A DNA stretch of 64,000 nt from PZPK01 sp965230795 (GTDB lineage Bacteria > Pseudomonadota > Gammaproteobacteria > Pseudomonadales > Oleiphilaceae), in contig OZ246020.1 of NCBI GenBank assembly GCA_965230795.1, positions 2,480,001 through 2,544,000 on the forward strand, in the 5' to 3' direction. The notes under the pieces are model-generated. The model had not been told where the DNA came from, ran no database searches, and saw only the letters and a list, made by a program, of their open reading frames with translations. Position 1 is the stretch's first letter; each line of letters opens with the position of its first letter. A program made the translations under genes and the position numbers. Positions 36,403 to 45,708 of the stretch are shown one piece after another.

Positions 36403-38961
36403 TCAGTCTTTGTTCTTACCACGCAGGTTAGTGATAATCGACTCCAATGCGCGATCAAACAACAAGCCATCATTCAAAATCTGCAGCGATCCGCGGCGCA
36501 GTTCAACGGCGAGCCCCATACGCGTTTTCTCTGCTACTTTAACTCCGGATCGATTGACAAATATATATTTGCCGGTTGCACGGATAATAGCAGCCAGCTT
36601 GCATCGCTCTGCTTTATCCTCACTTTCAAACTCGAACCAGCAGCCCACCGCAAACTTGTCCACTTGCTGCACGAATGGATCGTTCTCATCAATCACAGCG
36701 TCATCGGGATTCGCGTCAAGAGACACCAATACGATTTCTTCTGCCTCCTGCTCTGCAGCGATCTCTTCCGCGGCCTCAAGGTCATCTGAGGAATTATTTT
36801 TATCTGCTTGAGTTTCAGCTGTCGTTTCTACCAGACTGACAGGAGATGAATTTTCTTGCGTCGTGTCTACTTCGTCCTCGGACACCAAGGATTGCTCTTC
36901 GACTTCCATTGCCGGGACTTTAGAATCGCCATCGTCACTAACGTAGGAACCCTGGGAATTAAAATCGGCTTCCAACTCAAGAGTTGAGCGCACCAGATCG
37001 GCAACGGCATCATCCTGTTCAAGCAATGCATCACTATCAACAATTGCTGATGACGTATGCTCCGCTTCGTCTTGCGTTTCTTCCAATTGGAGTTTCTGCA
37101 AGGCTTGGATATGCGCGTTTTCGAGACCTTTAATCAGTGCCTTGGCGCGAAATTCGTCAAAAGAAACTTCACTCAAACCTTCTCGAAGACCTTTCATCAC
37201 ATCGGGGATTTTCTGCAGCAACTGCGAGCGTGTATCACCCGCACCACGATGTGGACAAACCGTCCAGATCAGATCTTCAACCAGTTTACAGTCTTGCTTC
37301 CAAGGTTCGCCGCTATCACCCTCTTTAAGGTAATGCAGAACCATCAGATTACTCCAGCCGTCCCGAAGTAGCTCAACAACACACTCGGGTACTGAGCGAT
37401 GCTTCATGGCGCCATTCAGATATTCCTGTACTGCCTTTTTCGCCAACTCATTGGCAGCCTTACCCTTTTCAGAATCTTTTGTGCGCTGCTCAACCAGTTG
37501 TCCGCGACGGCGTTCCAGGTCCATGAAGGCAACAAAGTCTTCGAGCAGTTCAGAAAACAGCGAAATATCCTGATCGAAATCTTTCAGGATTGCTTCGACA
37601 ACCGACTCAATCTTGTCTTTAAGACGGTCAGATTTAGCCTCTTTATTCTCATTCCAGCCTATCGCTGCCGAAGCAATTTCATTCAACAGTTTTCGCGCCG
37701 GATGGCCGCCTTTATTGAAAAAGCTGCGATCCATAATAGCGACTTTCAGAATCGGAATTTGCAGGCGTGCAATGAGTGCTTTCATCGTTGACTGCAGCTG
37801 TCGGTCATCGAGAATAAAGTCGAATAACATGGAAACCAGATTGATAACATCCGAGTCCATCTCTGAGTAGCCGGCGGAGCACTCACCGCTTGCCAGGCGT
37901 TTATCCAGCAATTCGCGGAAATTAATCACCTGATTGACGTTGCAGGAGCCCAGCTGTTCAATGTGCTCCGTTTGAAAAGCTGACAACGCGCCAACGAGGT
38001 CATCTTGTGAATAATACACTTCTGATAACATCGGCGGCTCTGTAGCTGAGACAGACTCACCCTGATGCATCAGGTTTCGTAATTCTTCAAATTGCGCTTG
38101 AGAAGTAGAGGTTCGAATGTACTGCTGCGAGCCGAGAACCGGCAAGCCATCCTCTTCTTGCTGTGATTGCGGATAATAGCCTGAAGCACGACCCGAAGAT
38201 TCGTCCATTTTGCCTTGCGGTGCCGGGCGCGAAGGTGCAGCACCAGGTCTGCGAGAACGTGATCGTTTCAATTCAGGCGCAACACCAAGCTGAATTAAAA
38301 ACTGATTCGCATCGGCATAGACCTGAGTCATTTCGCTGAGCACATATTTTTCAAAAAGCTTCAATACGACCAGGCGTGCTCTAATCTCAACATCCAGTTC
38401 TTCGCAAGCTTCGGCAAAACACTCGCACAAAATTTCAGGTGAAACGGGTGTCTGATCCGCACGCAGCTCAACAGGGGAGATAAGAAATTCGGTACGGGCC
38501 CGGAGATCGTCGAGCGCTGAACCACAGCTATTGCGCAGACGACTCACCATTCCTTCAATGGCAACATTGAGCTCAAGATCGTCATTTTGAATCAGGCTAA
38601 GCTCTTCAAAATCTGTTTCAGCAAACTCCTCACCTTCACGCTTTCCGCGATAGTGTCCCAGCTCATTAAAGGAACGGATTACGCCTTTAAGCACATTGGT
38701 TGCTATCTGTTTCTTCTGTAAACGAAGCTCTCGCATGGCATCGAAATACAGGGCTTGATCACCATTCGTGCCTGCTTTGTCTGCCATGGCAAACAAAGCA
38801 TCGTCAGCGTTTTCAAACAGTTTGCGCAGGAGCGAATGCACTTTCTGTTTCAGTGATTCCCGAAGTTTTGTTAGGGGCGCTGGGAGTGGTTTAGCGGCCG
38901 ATTGATATTGATCGGTCACCTTGCTTCCACCATGTATTCCAACAACTTTTGCACCACTCAT
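36403..38961 (-). CDS. DUF1631 family protein
   Basis: An 852-residue largely helical protein of the DUF1631 family, known from pseudomonads and relatives and not functionally characterised to my knowledge. Helical blocks fill residues about 20-620; a Pro/Arg/Gln-rich linker (RSRSRRPGAAPSRPAPQG) lies near 240-260, and a strongly acidic low-complexity region (many Glu, Asp, Ser) spans about 640-760. The last 90 residues (GCWFEFESEDKAERCKLAAI, YIFVNRSGVKVAEKT) look like a beta-barrel of PilZ type, without the arginine motif. GGAG lies seven bases before the ATG at 38961. It is monocistronic. A signalling or scaffold role is only a guess. Confidence 0.82.
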   Translation of the reverse strand: MSGAKVVGIHGGSKVTDQYQSAAKPLPAPLTKLRESLKQKVHSLLRKLFENADDALFAMADKAGTNGDQALYFDAMRELRLQKKQIATNVLKGVIRSFNELGHYRGKREGEEFAETDFEELSLIQNDDLELNVAIEGMVSRLRNSCGSALDDLRARTEFLISPVELRADQTPVSPEILCECFAEACEELDVEIRARLVVLKLFEKYVLSEMTQVYADANQFLIQLGVAPELKRSRSRRPGAAPSRPAPQGKMDESSGRASGYYPQSQQEEDGLPVLGSQQYIRTSTSQAQFEELRNLMHQGESVSATEPPMLSEVYYSQDDLVGALSAFQTEHIEQLGSCNVNQVINFRELLDKRLASGECSAGYSEMDSDVINLVSMLFDFILDDRQLQSTMKALIARLQIPILKVAIMDRSFFNKGGHPARKLLNEIASAAIGWNENKEAKSDRLKDKIESVVEAILKDFDQDISLFSELLEDFVAFMDLERRRGQLVEQRTKDSEKGKAANELAKKAVQEYLNGAMKHRSVPECVVELLRDGWSNLMVLHYLKEGDSGEPWKQDCKLVEDLIWTVCPHRGAGDTRSQLLQKIPDVMKGLREGLSEVSFDEFRAKALIKGLENAHIQALQKLQLEETQDEAEHTSSAIVDSDALLEQDDAVADLVRSTLELEADFNSQGSYVSDDGDSKVPAMEVEEQSLVSEDEVDTTQENSSPVSLVETTAETQADKNNSSDDLEAAEEIAAEQEAEEIVLVSLDANPDDAVIDENDPFVQQVDKFAVGCWFEFESEDKAERCKLAAIIRATGKYIFVNRSGVKVAEKTRMGLAVELRRGSLQILNDGLLFDRALESIITNLRGKNKD

Positions 38962-39150
38962 GACTGTCTCCGATTAGGGCATTACCTGCCGCAAAACGTC
39001 AATTATTTAACTATTTTTTACAGTATAAAGCGTCAGTTTTCTGGTTATTGTCACGAATTGTTGCCACGCGATCTGTATCACAAAAATAGTTTGGTACACG
39101 CTTCCAAACCCTTACACTAACAGTTTAGTCGTCATACGGAACAAGCTCTA

Positions 39151-39672
39151 ATGTCATCAAACGATGAAGGCAAAAAAATCGGCAAAGGCATGGCCATCGC
39201 GGCCTGGATTCTGGGTATGGTCCTGCTGACCCGTTTTTTTGGTAACTGGGAAGCCCAGCAGATAAACCCCAATCAAAATCCTAACAGCGTTGCATTAAAC
39301 CAGAGCACGCAGGTCATATTGCAGCAAAACCGCCAGCATCACTACCTTGTCAATGGCAAAGTGAACAGCCTGCCAGCTACCTTTATGCTCGACACCGGCG
39401 CCACTGATGTCGTCATCCCGGCAGGCCTCGCCGACACCTATGGACTGGAGATTACCGGGAGCGGGATCGGTGTCACGGCAAACGGAGTGGTATCACTGGA
39501 TAAAACAGTTCTCCACGAAGTTAGCATTGGTGACATTACGCTATATAATGTGCGCGCCAGCATTACCCCGGGCATGGACAAGAACCAACCGATTCTGCTG
39601 GGCATGAGCGCACTGAAACAGCTGGATCTCAATCAGCAGGGTGACACCCTGACCCTGACTCAAACTCATTAG
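39151..39672 (+). CDS. Membrane-anchored retropepsin-like aspartic protease (TIGR02281-like)
   Basis: A 173-residue protein with one N-terminal membrane helix (about residues 12-28, MAIAAWILGMVLLTRFF) and a periplasm-facing single-lobe aspartic protease domain of clan AA. The active-site motif is FMLDTGATDVVIP near residue 80, and the flap/psi region reads ANGVVSLDKTVLHEVSIGDITL; PILLGMSALKQLDL near the end matches the conserved hydrophobic-Gly pair. Such proteases act as homodimers. Substrates are generally unknown. Its stop codon shares bases with a possible GTG start of nadC (39672), so the two genes are probably cotranscribed. Confidence 0.88.
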   Translation: MSSNDEGKKIGKGMAIAAWILGMVLLTRFFGNWEAQQINPNQNPNSVALNQSTQVILQQNRQHHYLVNGKVNSLPATFMLDTGATDVVIPAGLADTYGLEITGSGIGVTANGVVSLDKTVLHEVSIGDITLYNVRASITPGMDKNQPILLGMSALKQLDLNQQGDTLTLTQTH

Positions 39673-39710
39673 TGCGCACGGCGATTCCATACCCCGACAA
39701 TCAGAGCCCT

Positions 39711-40547
39711 ATGTTTACACCAGACCAGAACACTATTGATACCAATGTTAACTTTGCACTAAGAGAAGATGTCGGAAGCGGCGACCTGACAGCACAGCTT
39801 ATCGCTGCTGATCGTGTTGCCGCAGCAACTGTGATTACCCGCGAACCCGGAGTACTGTGCGGCCAGCAGTGGGTAAATACGGTTTTTTCCACTTTGTCAG
39901 GCGCGCTGGATATTCAATGGCAGCTAAACGATGGCGACACCTTTAAGGCTGGCGACACATTGTTCCGAATCGAAGGTCCAGCTCGAGCGATACTGACCGG
40001 TGAGCGAACCGCCCTTAACTTTCTGCAAACCCTTTCCGGCACGGCCACCCTCAGCGCACATTACGCAGAGAAGGTTCGCCATACGTCTGTCAAACTGCTG
40101 GACACACGGAAAACCCTGCCGTGTTTGCGCGCGGGACAAAAATACGCTGTACGCTGTGGCGGCTGCCACAACCACCGTATTGGCCTTTTCGATGCGTTCC
40201 TGATCAAGGAAAACCATATCCTTGCCTGTGGCTCAATCGAGAAAGCGGTTGGCCTGGCTCGCCAAATCGGCCCGGGTAAACCCGTCGAAGTCGAGGTGGA
40301 ATCCATGCTGGAACTGGAACAGGCTCTGACGGCATCGGCCGACATTATTATGCTGGACAACTTTCCCCTCGATGATTTGAAAAAGGCGGTGGCGTTGGCG
40401 AATGGCCGAGCCAGGCTTGAAGCTTCCGGGGGCATTACTGATGAGACGCTGGTACCGATTGCGGAAACCGGCGTGGATTTCATTTCGATTGGCGCGCTAA
40501 CCAAAGACTGTCGGGCAATTGACCTGTCCATGCGCATCAGTTTGTGA
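39711..40547 (+). CDS. nadC: Nicotinate-nucleotide pyrophosphorylase (carboxylating)
   Basis: A 278-residue quinolinate phosphoribosyltransferase, the third step of de novo NAD synthesis. Signature segments: ALREDVGSGDLTAQL at the start, GERTALNFLQTLSGTAT near residue 100, LLDTRKTLPCLRAGQKYAV near 130, GGCHNHRIGLFDAFLIKENHI near 155, EVEVESMLEL near 195, and IMLDNFPLDDLKKAV near 215. I prefer ATG 39711 since the product then has family-like length; GTG 39672, overlapping the upstream stop as TAGTG, would add 13 residues and couple translation. No nadA or nadB is nearby. Confidence 0.95.
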   Translation: MFTPDQNTIDTNVNFALREDVGSGDLTAQLIAADRVAAATVITREPGVLCGQQWVNTVFSTLSGALDIQWQLNDGDTFKAGDTLFRIEGPARAILTGERTALNFLQTLSGTATLSAHYAEKVRHTSVKLLDTRKTLPCLRAGQKYAVRCGGCHNHRIGLFDAFLIKENHILACGSIEKAVGLARQIGPGKPVEVEVESMLELEQALTASADIIMLDNFPLDDLKKAVALANGRARLEASGGITDETLVPIAETGVDFISIGALTKDCRAIDLSMRISL

Positions 40548-40758
40548 AGCCGCGCGAAAAACACCGAGGAGACCCAGTAACGCAACTTAACATTTGGATA
40601 CACATTGTTTCACACCAAATGTCAGGCGCCCGATACACTTTCGATCCAATTACAAAAACGATAGCACGCACTGTCTAGTCGGTGTGCTGCGCCAGGTCGA
40701 CTATTTACGCAAGGATTAGCAGCATGCCAATGCCCCACCCTGAAACCAGTTGGCAACC

Positions 40759-43527
40759 ATGACGAAACCTCGTCACCCATCCCAACGCCAGCTTCCAGGC
40801 AAAGCCATGATTCTCGGTTTCCTAGTGACCGCATTGGGCATGGGATTGCTGCAATATCTCCAAAGTGAAGTACTGCATCAGAATCTGATGGATTCAAGAG
40901 TTTGGTTCGTATCCGGTGCTGCCCTCGGTGCCTGTTTTGTTTTGGGGCGCCGCGTTACTGCCGCGGTTTTCCTCGGTGCCTTGATACCGATCGCGTTTCA
41001 TTTTGAACGCGTCAGCCAGGGCAATGAGCTGGCGTTCTGGGCCTTTTTCGCTTTTTGCCTCAGCATTCAAAGTGTCACTATTTATTTGGGTTACAGGCAA
41101 TCCAGCCCGAACCGGGATCCCATGGAAAACAGCAACAGCCTGTTGTTGCTGCTTTTTATCTCCATACTCATCGCGACGATATCCTCCGTTCTGATCAGTA
41201 TGAACTACCGGGTATTTATCGCTCAGGACTCTTTCACACTTGACTCCATCATCCAAAGCAGTCTGGCCAACATGACAGGCATCGCGGCCCTGACACCAGT
41301 ACTTGTTGCCTGGCGGTCACGCCACCGGCAACGGCGCGTAACCATACATGCCGTCGAACAGTTTTCCTGGTGTGCTCTCGTCCTCATCGCCGGCTATGCA
41401 TCATGGTTTTACCAGCAGGCTGTGTTAATCACAATGGTTCCCTTGCTCATGTGGGCCGCCGCTCGCTTCAGTCAGATTGGTTGCAGCATTGCCGTTCTGC
41501 TGGCCACCACACTTGCTGTGCCTGATTTACAGGGCACCGTGACACCCAACGCTATGACCAGTCTCAGCGCCCTGAATCCAGAGCAGTTTAATCAGCTCAT
41601 CTGGCTTGTGGTGATTGTCGCCACTCTGTACTTCAACGCGTTACTGGCGGATCGTGTTCGCATAGAGGCCCGGCTTGAAGAAATTGTTCAACAACGTACG
41701 CAGGATTTGAATCTGACCAACCAGGAGCTACAGGATGAAGTCTTTGTCCGGCAACAAGCTGAAAAATCTTTTCGAAATTCCTCCAAACGCTATCGCGCCC
41801 TGATCGAAACAGCCGGCATACCCATTATTGTGCTTGACCACAAGTTTGTTATTCGCCAATGGAACGGCGCTGCAGAACTTTTATTTGCGTACACCCGCGA
41901 TGAGGCAATTGGTACCAACTTTATCGACAATTTTATCCCCCAGACATTGCAGGATGAACTTGCCTGGAAATTCACCAAAGTCATCGAGTCAGGAATGACT
42001 CAGGAAAATCTGGAAAGCGAAGTGATGAGCCGCGACGGTGCCAGTCACATTATGCTCTGGAACATGAACCATTTAGCGGATAACGACGACGAAATGGGGC
42101 GCGGACAACTGTTGCTTATCGGGCAGAATATCTCCGAAATCCGCCAGACCCAGGATCAACTTCACTTCCTCGCACATTTTGACGCGCTGACCGGTACCGC
42201 CAACCGCCGCCTATTTGAAGACCGCTGTGAACAGGCAATTCAGTCCGCTATTCGTCACCAGCACCACGTAGCGCTTATCGGTCTCGATATCGACCACTTC
42301 AAACGCATTAATGACACCCTTGGACACGATGCCGGCGACGAATTCCTGGTTACCCTGGCATCCCGTCTAAAGAACTGTGTACGCAAGGAAGATACTGTTG
42401 CTCGTCTCGGTGGCGATGAGTTTGCCGTGCTGCTGGCGAATGTGTCTGGCCAGGAAGGGGCAGAAATCGTTGCCCGTAATATACTGGAAAAAATCACCCA
42501 GCCCATATTCGTCAAAGGCAGCGAACTGGTGATCACCTCGAGTATCGGCATCACCCTATGCCCGACAGATGGCACCCATTATCCCGACCTCCTGAAAAAC
42601 TCCGATATGGCCATGTATCGCGCCAAAAACGCGGGCCGCAATAATATTCAGTTTTACAGTCCGGAAATGAATCAGGAAATGCAACGTCAGCTTCACATCG
42701 AACAGGAGCTGAGGGCAGCACTGCAACAGGATCAGTTTCTACTGTTTTACCAACCGATTATCGATATCGAGACCGGCGAGCTGGTCGCTTTGGAAGCCCT
42801 GTTGCGATGGCAGCATCCTGAAAAAGGCATGTTACAGCCAGATTATTTTCTGCAGGTAGCAGAGCAAACCGGACAGCTGCATGATATCGGCAGGTGGGCT
42901 CTGACGCGTCTGTGCGAAGAAGGCAAACTGATCCATACTCAATCTGGAAATCCAACGCAAATCGCACTGAATCTTTCCAACCGCCAATACAATCATCCTG
43001 GTCTGGTACAGATGGTCGATTCCATTACCACCAAAACAGGCTTTAATCCGCGCAACCTGATTCTGGAAATGTCGGAGAGCACCATTACAACGAATATGGA
43101 AAATTCCTTCGCTACGCTGAGTCGCCTGAGCCAGCTCGGTGTTTCCCTGACCATAGACAGCTTCGGCACCGGACTGTCATCACTTCGACAACTCAAACAA
43201 ATCCCCATCGACATCATCAAAATTGACCGCACCTTTGTGAACGGCATTCCAGACGATGAAAACGATATGGCGATTACTGAAACCCTGTTGGCCATTGCCA
43301 GCCAGATGGACCTGAGAACTTTCGCGACGGGCGTTGAAACCCGTGAGCAGGAGGCGTTTCTCAAGATACACGGCTGCCGATATGCGCAAGGCTACCTGTA
43401 TTCGCCTCCCTTACCCTATTCTGCGCTGACCTCGCTGATTGAAGACATCAAGGCAGGGCAAGTTCTTCGAGAAGGCGACCAGATTTTCCTGCCATTTCAG
43501 CACGCCAGCAACGATCAAGTGAGCTAA
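40759..43527 (+). CDS. MASE1-PAS-GGDEF-EAL membrane signalling protein
   Basis: A 922-residue protein: MASE1-type membrane sensor of about eight helices (residues 15-300), coiled linker, PAS domain (about 345-460), GGDEF (about 475-635) and EAL (about 650-905). The cyclase half has an intact GGDEF at 551-555 and an RKED inhibitory I-site before it. In the EAL half E679 (EALLRW) and the substrate Asn (NLSNRQ) remain, but the metal-binding DDFG loop reads DSFG (Asp800-Ser801) and the EGVE loop reads TGVE (Thr857). Phosphodiesterase activity is thus probably weak or lost, leaving a diguanylate cyclase with a sensory EAL. ATG 40759 is preferred over TTG 40750. Its stop overlaps that of the convergent parA-like gene. 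Confidence 0.9.
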   Translation: MTKPRHPSQRQLPGKAMILGFLVTALGMGLLQYLQSEVLHQNLMDSRVWFVSGAALGACFVLGRRVTAAVFLGALIPIAFHFERVSQGNELAFWAFFAFCLSIQSVTIYLGYRQSSPNRDPMENSNSLLLLLFISILIATISSVLISMNYRVFIAQDSFTLDSIIQSSLANMTGIAALTPVLVAWRSRHRQRRVTIHAVEQFSWCALVLIAGYASWFYQQAVLITMVPLLMWAAARFSQIGCSIAVLLATTLAVPDLQGTVTPNAMTSLSALNPEQFNQLIWLVVIVATLYFNALLADRVRIEARLEEIVQQRTQDLNLTNQELQDEVFVRQQAEKSFRNSSKRYRALIETAGIPIIVLDHKFVIRQWNGAAELLFAYTRDEAIGTNFIDNFIPQTLQDELAWKFTKVIESGMTQENLESEVMSRDGASHIMLWNMNHLADNDDEMGRGQLLLIGQNISEIRQTQDQLHFLAHFDALTGTANRRLFEDRCEQAIQSAIRHQHHVALIGLDIDHFKRINDTLGHDAGDEFLVTLASRLKNCVRKEDTVARLGGDEFAVLLANVSGQEGAEIVARNILEKITQPIFVKGSELVITSSIGITLCPTDGTHYPDLLKNSDMAMYRAKNAGRNNIQFYSPEMNQEMQRQLHIEQELRAALQQDQFLLFYQPIIDIETGELVALEALLRWQHPEKGMLQPDYFLQVAEQTGQLHDIGRWALTRLCEEGKLIHTQSGNPTQIALNLSNRQYNHPGLVQMVDSITTKTGFNPRNLILEMSESTITTNMENSFATLSRLSQLGVSLTIDSFGTGLSSLRQLKQIPIDIIKIDRTFVNGIPDDENDMAITETLLAIASQMDLRTFATGVETREQEAFLKIHGCRYAQGYLYSPPLPYSALTSLIEDIKAGQVLREGDQIFLPFQHASNDQVS

Positions 43528-44327
43528 TCGGCCTTGGCAAGCTCATCCTGGACGATGGGTTCGCCGTTTAACACACGATACAAATCCTGATACTGCAAAG
43601 TCAGGTTGTGCTTTGGAGCAAAGTACACGAGAGGTGAACTATTCTGATGGGATTCCTTCATCTTGACAGAAGACGTTAATTTGACCGGGAGCACCGGCAA
43701 GCCTTCGTCAATCAACTCCTGCACCAGTTTGGCAGGCAACGTCGCCCGAGGCTGGAACTGATTGACGATAATGCCCTCAACTTCCAGATCTGGATTATGA
43801 TCTTCCTGAATATCCTGCAGCTCACCGAGAATCTGATATAAGGCCTGACGTGAAAAGTCATCACAATCGAAAGGAATCAAGACATTGTGCGCTGCAATTA
43901 ATGCAGAGCGAGTATAAAAATTTAATGCCGGCGCAGTATCGACAATGATTTCGTCAAAATAGTTTTCAAGCTCTCGCAGGGCATTCTTTAGCTTGTAAAT
44001 CTTGTGTTTGGCTTCCAGCTTGCGTTCCAGAAAGTCCAGCTCGGGGTTTGAAGGGATGACAGACAGGTTTTCGTAGGGTGTGGAATGCGTAAAATCAGTA
44101 ACGTCCTTGTTGAAGAGGTTAAAGGACAGCGTTTGTTCGAAAAAGTCAGCAATGCCATTTTTAAGTTCTGAAGCGGGCTGTGCCATCAGATAATGGGTCG
44201 AGTTTCCCTGAGGATCCAGGTCAACTACCAGCGTCCTTTTACCCTGTGACGCACAGACGGCAGCCAGGTTACAGGTGATACTGGACTTACCCACTCCGCC
44301 TTTTTGGTTAAATACCACTCGAATCAT
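43524..44327 (-). CDS. ParA/Soj-family ATPase
   Basis: A 267-residue P-loop ATPase of the ParA/MinD group. It starts MIRVVFNQKGGVGKSS with the deviant Walker A motif, followed by VVDLDPQGNST (switch I region) and IIVDTAPALN (Walker B). AGGAGG lies five bases upstream of ATG 44327, one of the strongest ribosome-binding sites in the window. There is no parB partner; it follows hda after 67 bp in the same direction, so it may be the last gene of a phosphatidyltransferase-hda-parA unit. Orphan ParA proteins position non-chromosomal cargo such as chemoreceptor clusters in some bacteria. The cargo here is unknown. Confidence 0.85.
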   Translation of the reverse strand: MIRVVFNQKGGVGKSSITCNLAAVCASQGKRTLVVDLDPQGNSTHYLMAQPASELKNGIADFFEQTLSFNLFNKDVTDFTHSTPYENLSVIPSNPELDFLERKLEAKHKIYKLKNALRELENYFDEIIVDTAPALNFYTRSALIAAHNVLIPFDCDDFSRQALYQILGELQDIQEDHNPDLEVEGIIVNQFQPRATLPAKLVQELIDEGLPVLPVKLTSSVKMKESHQNSSPLVYFAPKHNLTLQYQDLYRVLNGEPIVQDELAKAD

Positions 44328-44394
44328 GTTTTCCTCCTGTCTGTCAGGACAATGCGTCAACTGCGCATATTATTTATATCTAAACGTGCGGGGC

Positions 44395-45117
44395 TCAGTA
44401 CCCCAGTACCCTTTTCACAAAAGGTACCGTCAGTACCCGCTTTTCTATCAGCGATGAGCGCTCCAGTGAATCCAGCACAGCTAACAACTGCCCCATATTT
44501 CGTGGACTACGACGAATAATGAAGGCCGAAACTTCTTCTGACAAAGGCACTCCGCGCGCTGCAGCGACCTGTTGCAGCACTTTCTGTTTTTCGTTATCCG
44601 GCAGCACATTGAGTCGTAACGCCAAGCCAGACCTCAATCTGGAAATAAGATCCGGAAGTACCAGTGGCAGCGCTCTTGGCGCAGTGCGAGCAGTGATCAA
44701 GAGCTTCTGCCCACGCATTTTGAATTGATTGAAAAGGTTAAACAAGGACTCTTCACGTTCTGGCGTGCTTAACCAGGCGTCAACATCTTCCAGGATAAGA
44801 ATGTCCAGCGCGCTCAAATCACTGAAAAAGTCACCGAGGCTAATGGACTCATCAACAAACTCTTTGAGGCTGACATAGCCTACATTCTTACCCAGACCCT
44901 CTGCTGCGTTCAAGACCGCGCTGGCAAGGTGTGTCTTTCCTGATTCCGCGGGGCCTGACAAGAATATGTAGGACTCACCCTGATTATCTGAAAACTGTTT
45001 CAGCGGGGGCATGCAGCCGCGATTCGTCAAACCGAAAAAGTTTTCAAATCCGGCCTCGTTGGAGATACCCACGGGTAAGACAAGCTGGCGCCCATGGCTG
45101 GAAGTATCGGCAATCAT
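44395..45117 (-). CDS. hda: DnaA regulatory inactivator Hda
   Basis: A 240-residue AAA+ protein resembling domain III of DnaA. With the DNA-loaded sliding clamp it stimulates ATP hydrolysis by DnaA and so prevents re-initiation. Walker A is LSGPAESGKTHLASA near residue 50 and Walker B is ILILEDVDAW near 105; the sensor 2 region is IIRRSPRNMGQLLAVLDSLE near 210. A clamp-binding QLVLPVG motif is at the N-terminus (residues 11-17), as expected for Hda. I chose ATG 45117, which overlaps the upstream stop as ATGA, over the longer frame to 45177. Neighbours match those of hda in pseudomonads. Confidence 0.94.
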   Translation of the reverse strand: MIADTSSHGRQLVLPVGISNEAGFENFFGLTNRGCMPPLKQFSDNQGESYIFLSGPAESGKTHLASAVLNAAEGLGKNVGYVSLKEFVDESISLGDFFSDLSALDILILEDVDAWLSTPEREESLFNLFNQFKMRGQKLLITARTAPRALPLVLPDLISRLRSGLALRLNVLPDNEKQKVLQQVAAARGVPLSEEVSAFIIRRSPRNMGQLLAVLDSLERSSLIEKRVLTVPFVKRVLGY

Positions 45118-45695
45118 ACATCCGGCCCTTTGCGTCCGGGCTTTGACTCCAGATCCTTCCATCCACGATAACCCCATGTCGTCACATAATGCATACCACT
45201 GATCAATGTCACTGCCAGCACCAGCCAGACGCCCTGCTCAACTACCCAGCCAGGCATGGGAAATTCAGCCAGTTTTATGATCACCGCCAAAGCAAACACA
45301 ATCTGGACGAGGGTACACAACTTTCCCCATATGGAAGGACGGATATCATAATGACGGATGAAATAGTGATAAATCAGAGCCCCCACGACAATAATCAGAT
45401 CACGGGCCAGCACCACAAAGGTCAACCATAAGGGGATATGGGCAGTCCAGCCCAGCATAATATAAGCAGTTATCAGCAGTAATTTGTCTGCCAGCGGGTC
45501 AGCGATCGCGCCAAATCGCGACTTCCAATCAAACTGGCGTGCTAGAAAACCATCCACACCATCCGACAGCCCGGCAATAAAGAACACGACCAGGGCTTCA
45601 AGGTAGGCGGATCGGTACACGCAAACCGCGAATGGAAGAATCAGACCAATGCGAAGGATAGTCAGCATGTTAGGAATTTGCCGCGCCGATATCAC
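45114..45695 (-). CDS. CDP-alcohol phosphatidyltransferase (PgsA-like)
   Basis: A 193-residue integral membrane enzyme with the CDP-alcohol phosphatidyltransferase signature DG(x)2AR(x)8G(x)3D(x)3D, seen as DGVDGFLARQFD and then GAIADPLADK near residues 48-72. It has about five membrane helices. Phosphatidylglycerophosphate synthesis (PgsA-like) is the likely reaction, but the usual pgsA sits beside uvrC, so this may be a second copy with another head-group acceptor. Start is GTG 45695 with GGGAGG five bases upstream. The stop overlaps the hda start (ATGA), and the DUF2066 gene ends 13 bp before its start codon, indicating an operon. Confidence 0.88.
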   Translation of the reverse strand: MISARQIPNMLTILRIGLILPFAVCVYRSAYLEALVVFFIAGLSDGVDGFLARQFDWKSRFGAIADPLADKLLLITAYIMLGWTAHIPLWLTFVVLARDLIIVVGALIYHYFIRHYDIRPSIWGKLCTLVQIVFALAVIIKLAEFPMPGWVVEQGVWLVLAVTLISGMHYVTTWGYRGWKDLESKPGRKGPDV

Positions 45696-45708
45696 TTCTG
45701 CCTCCCTT

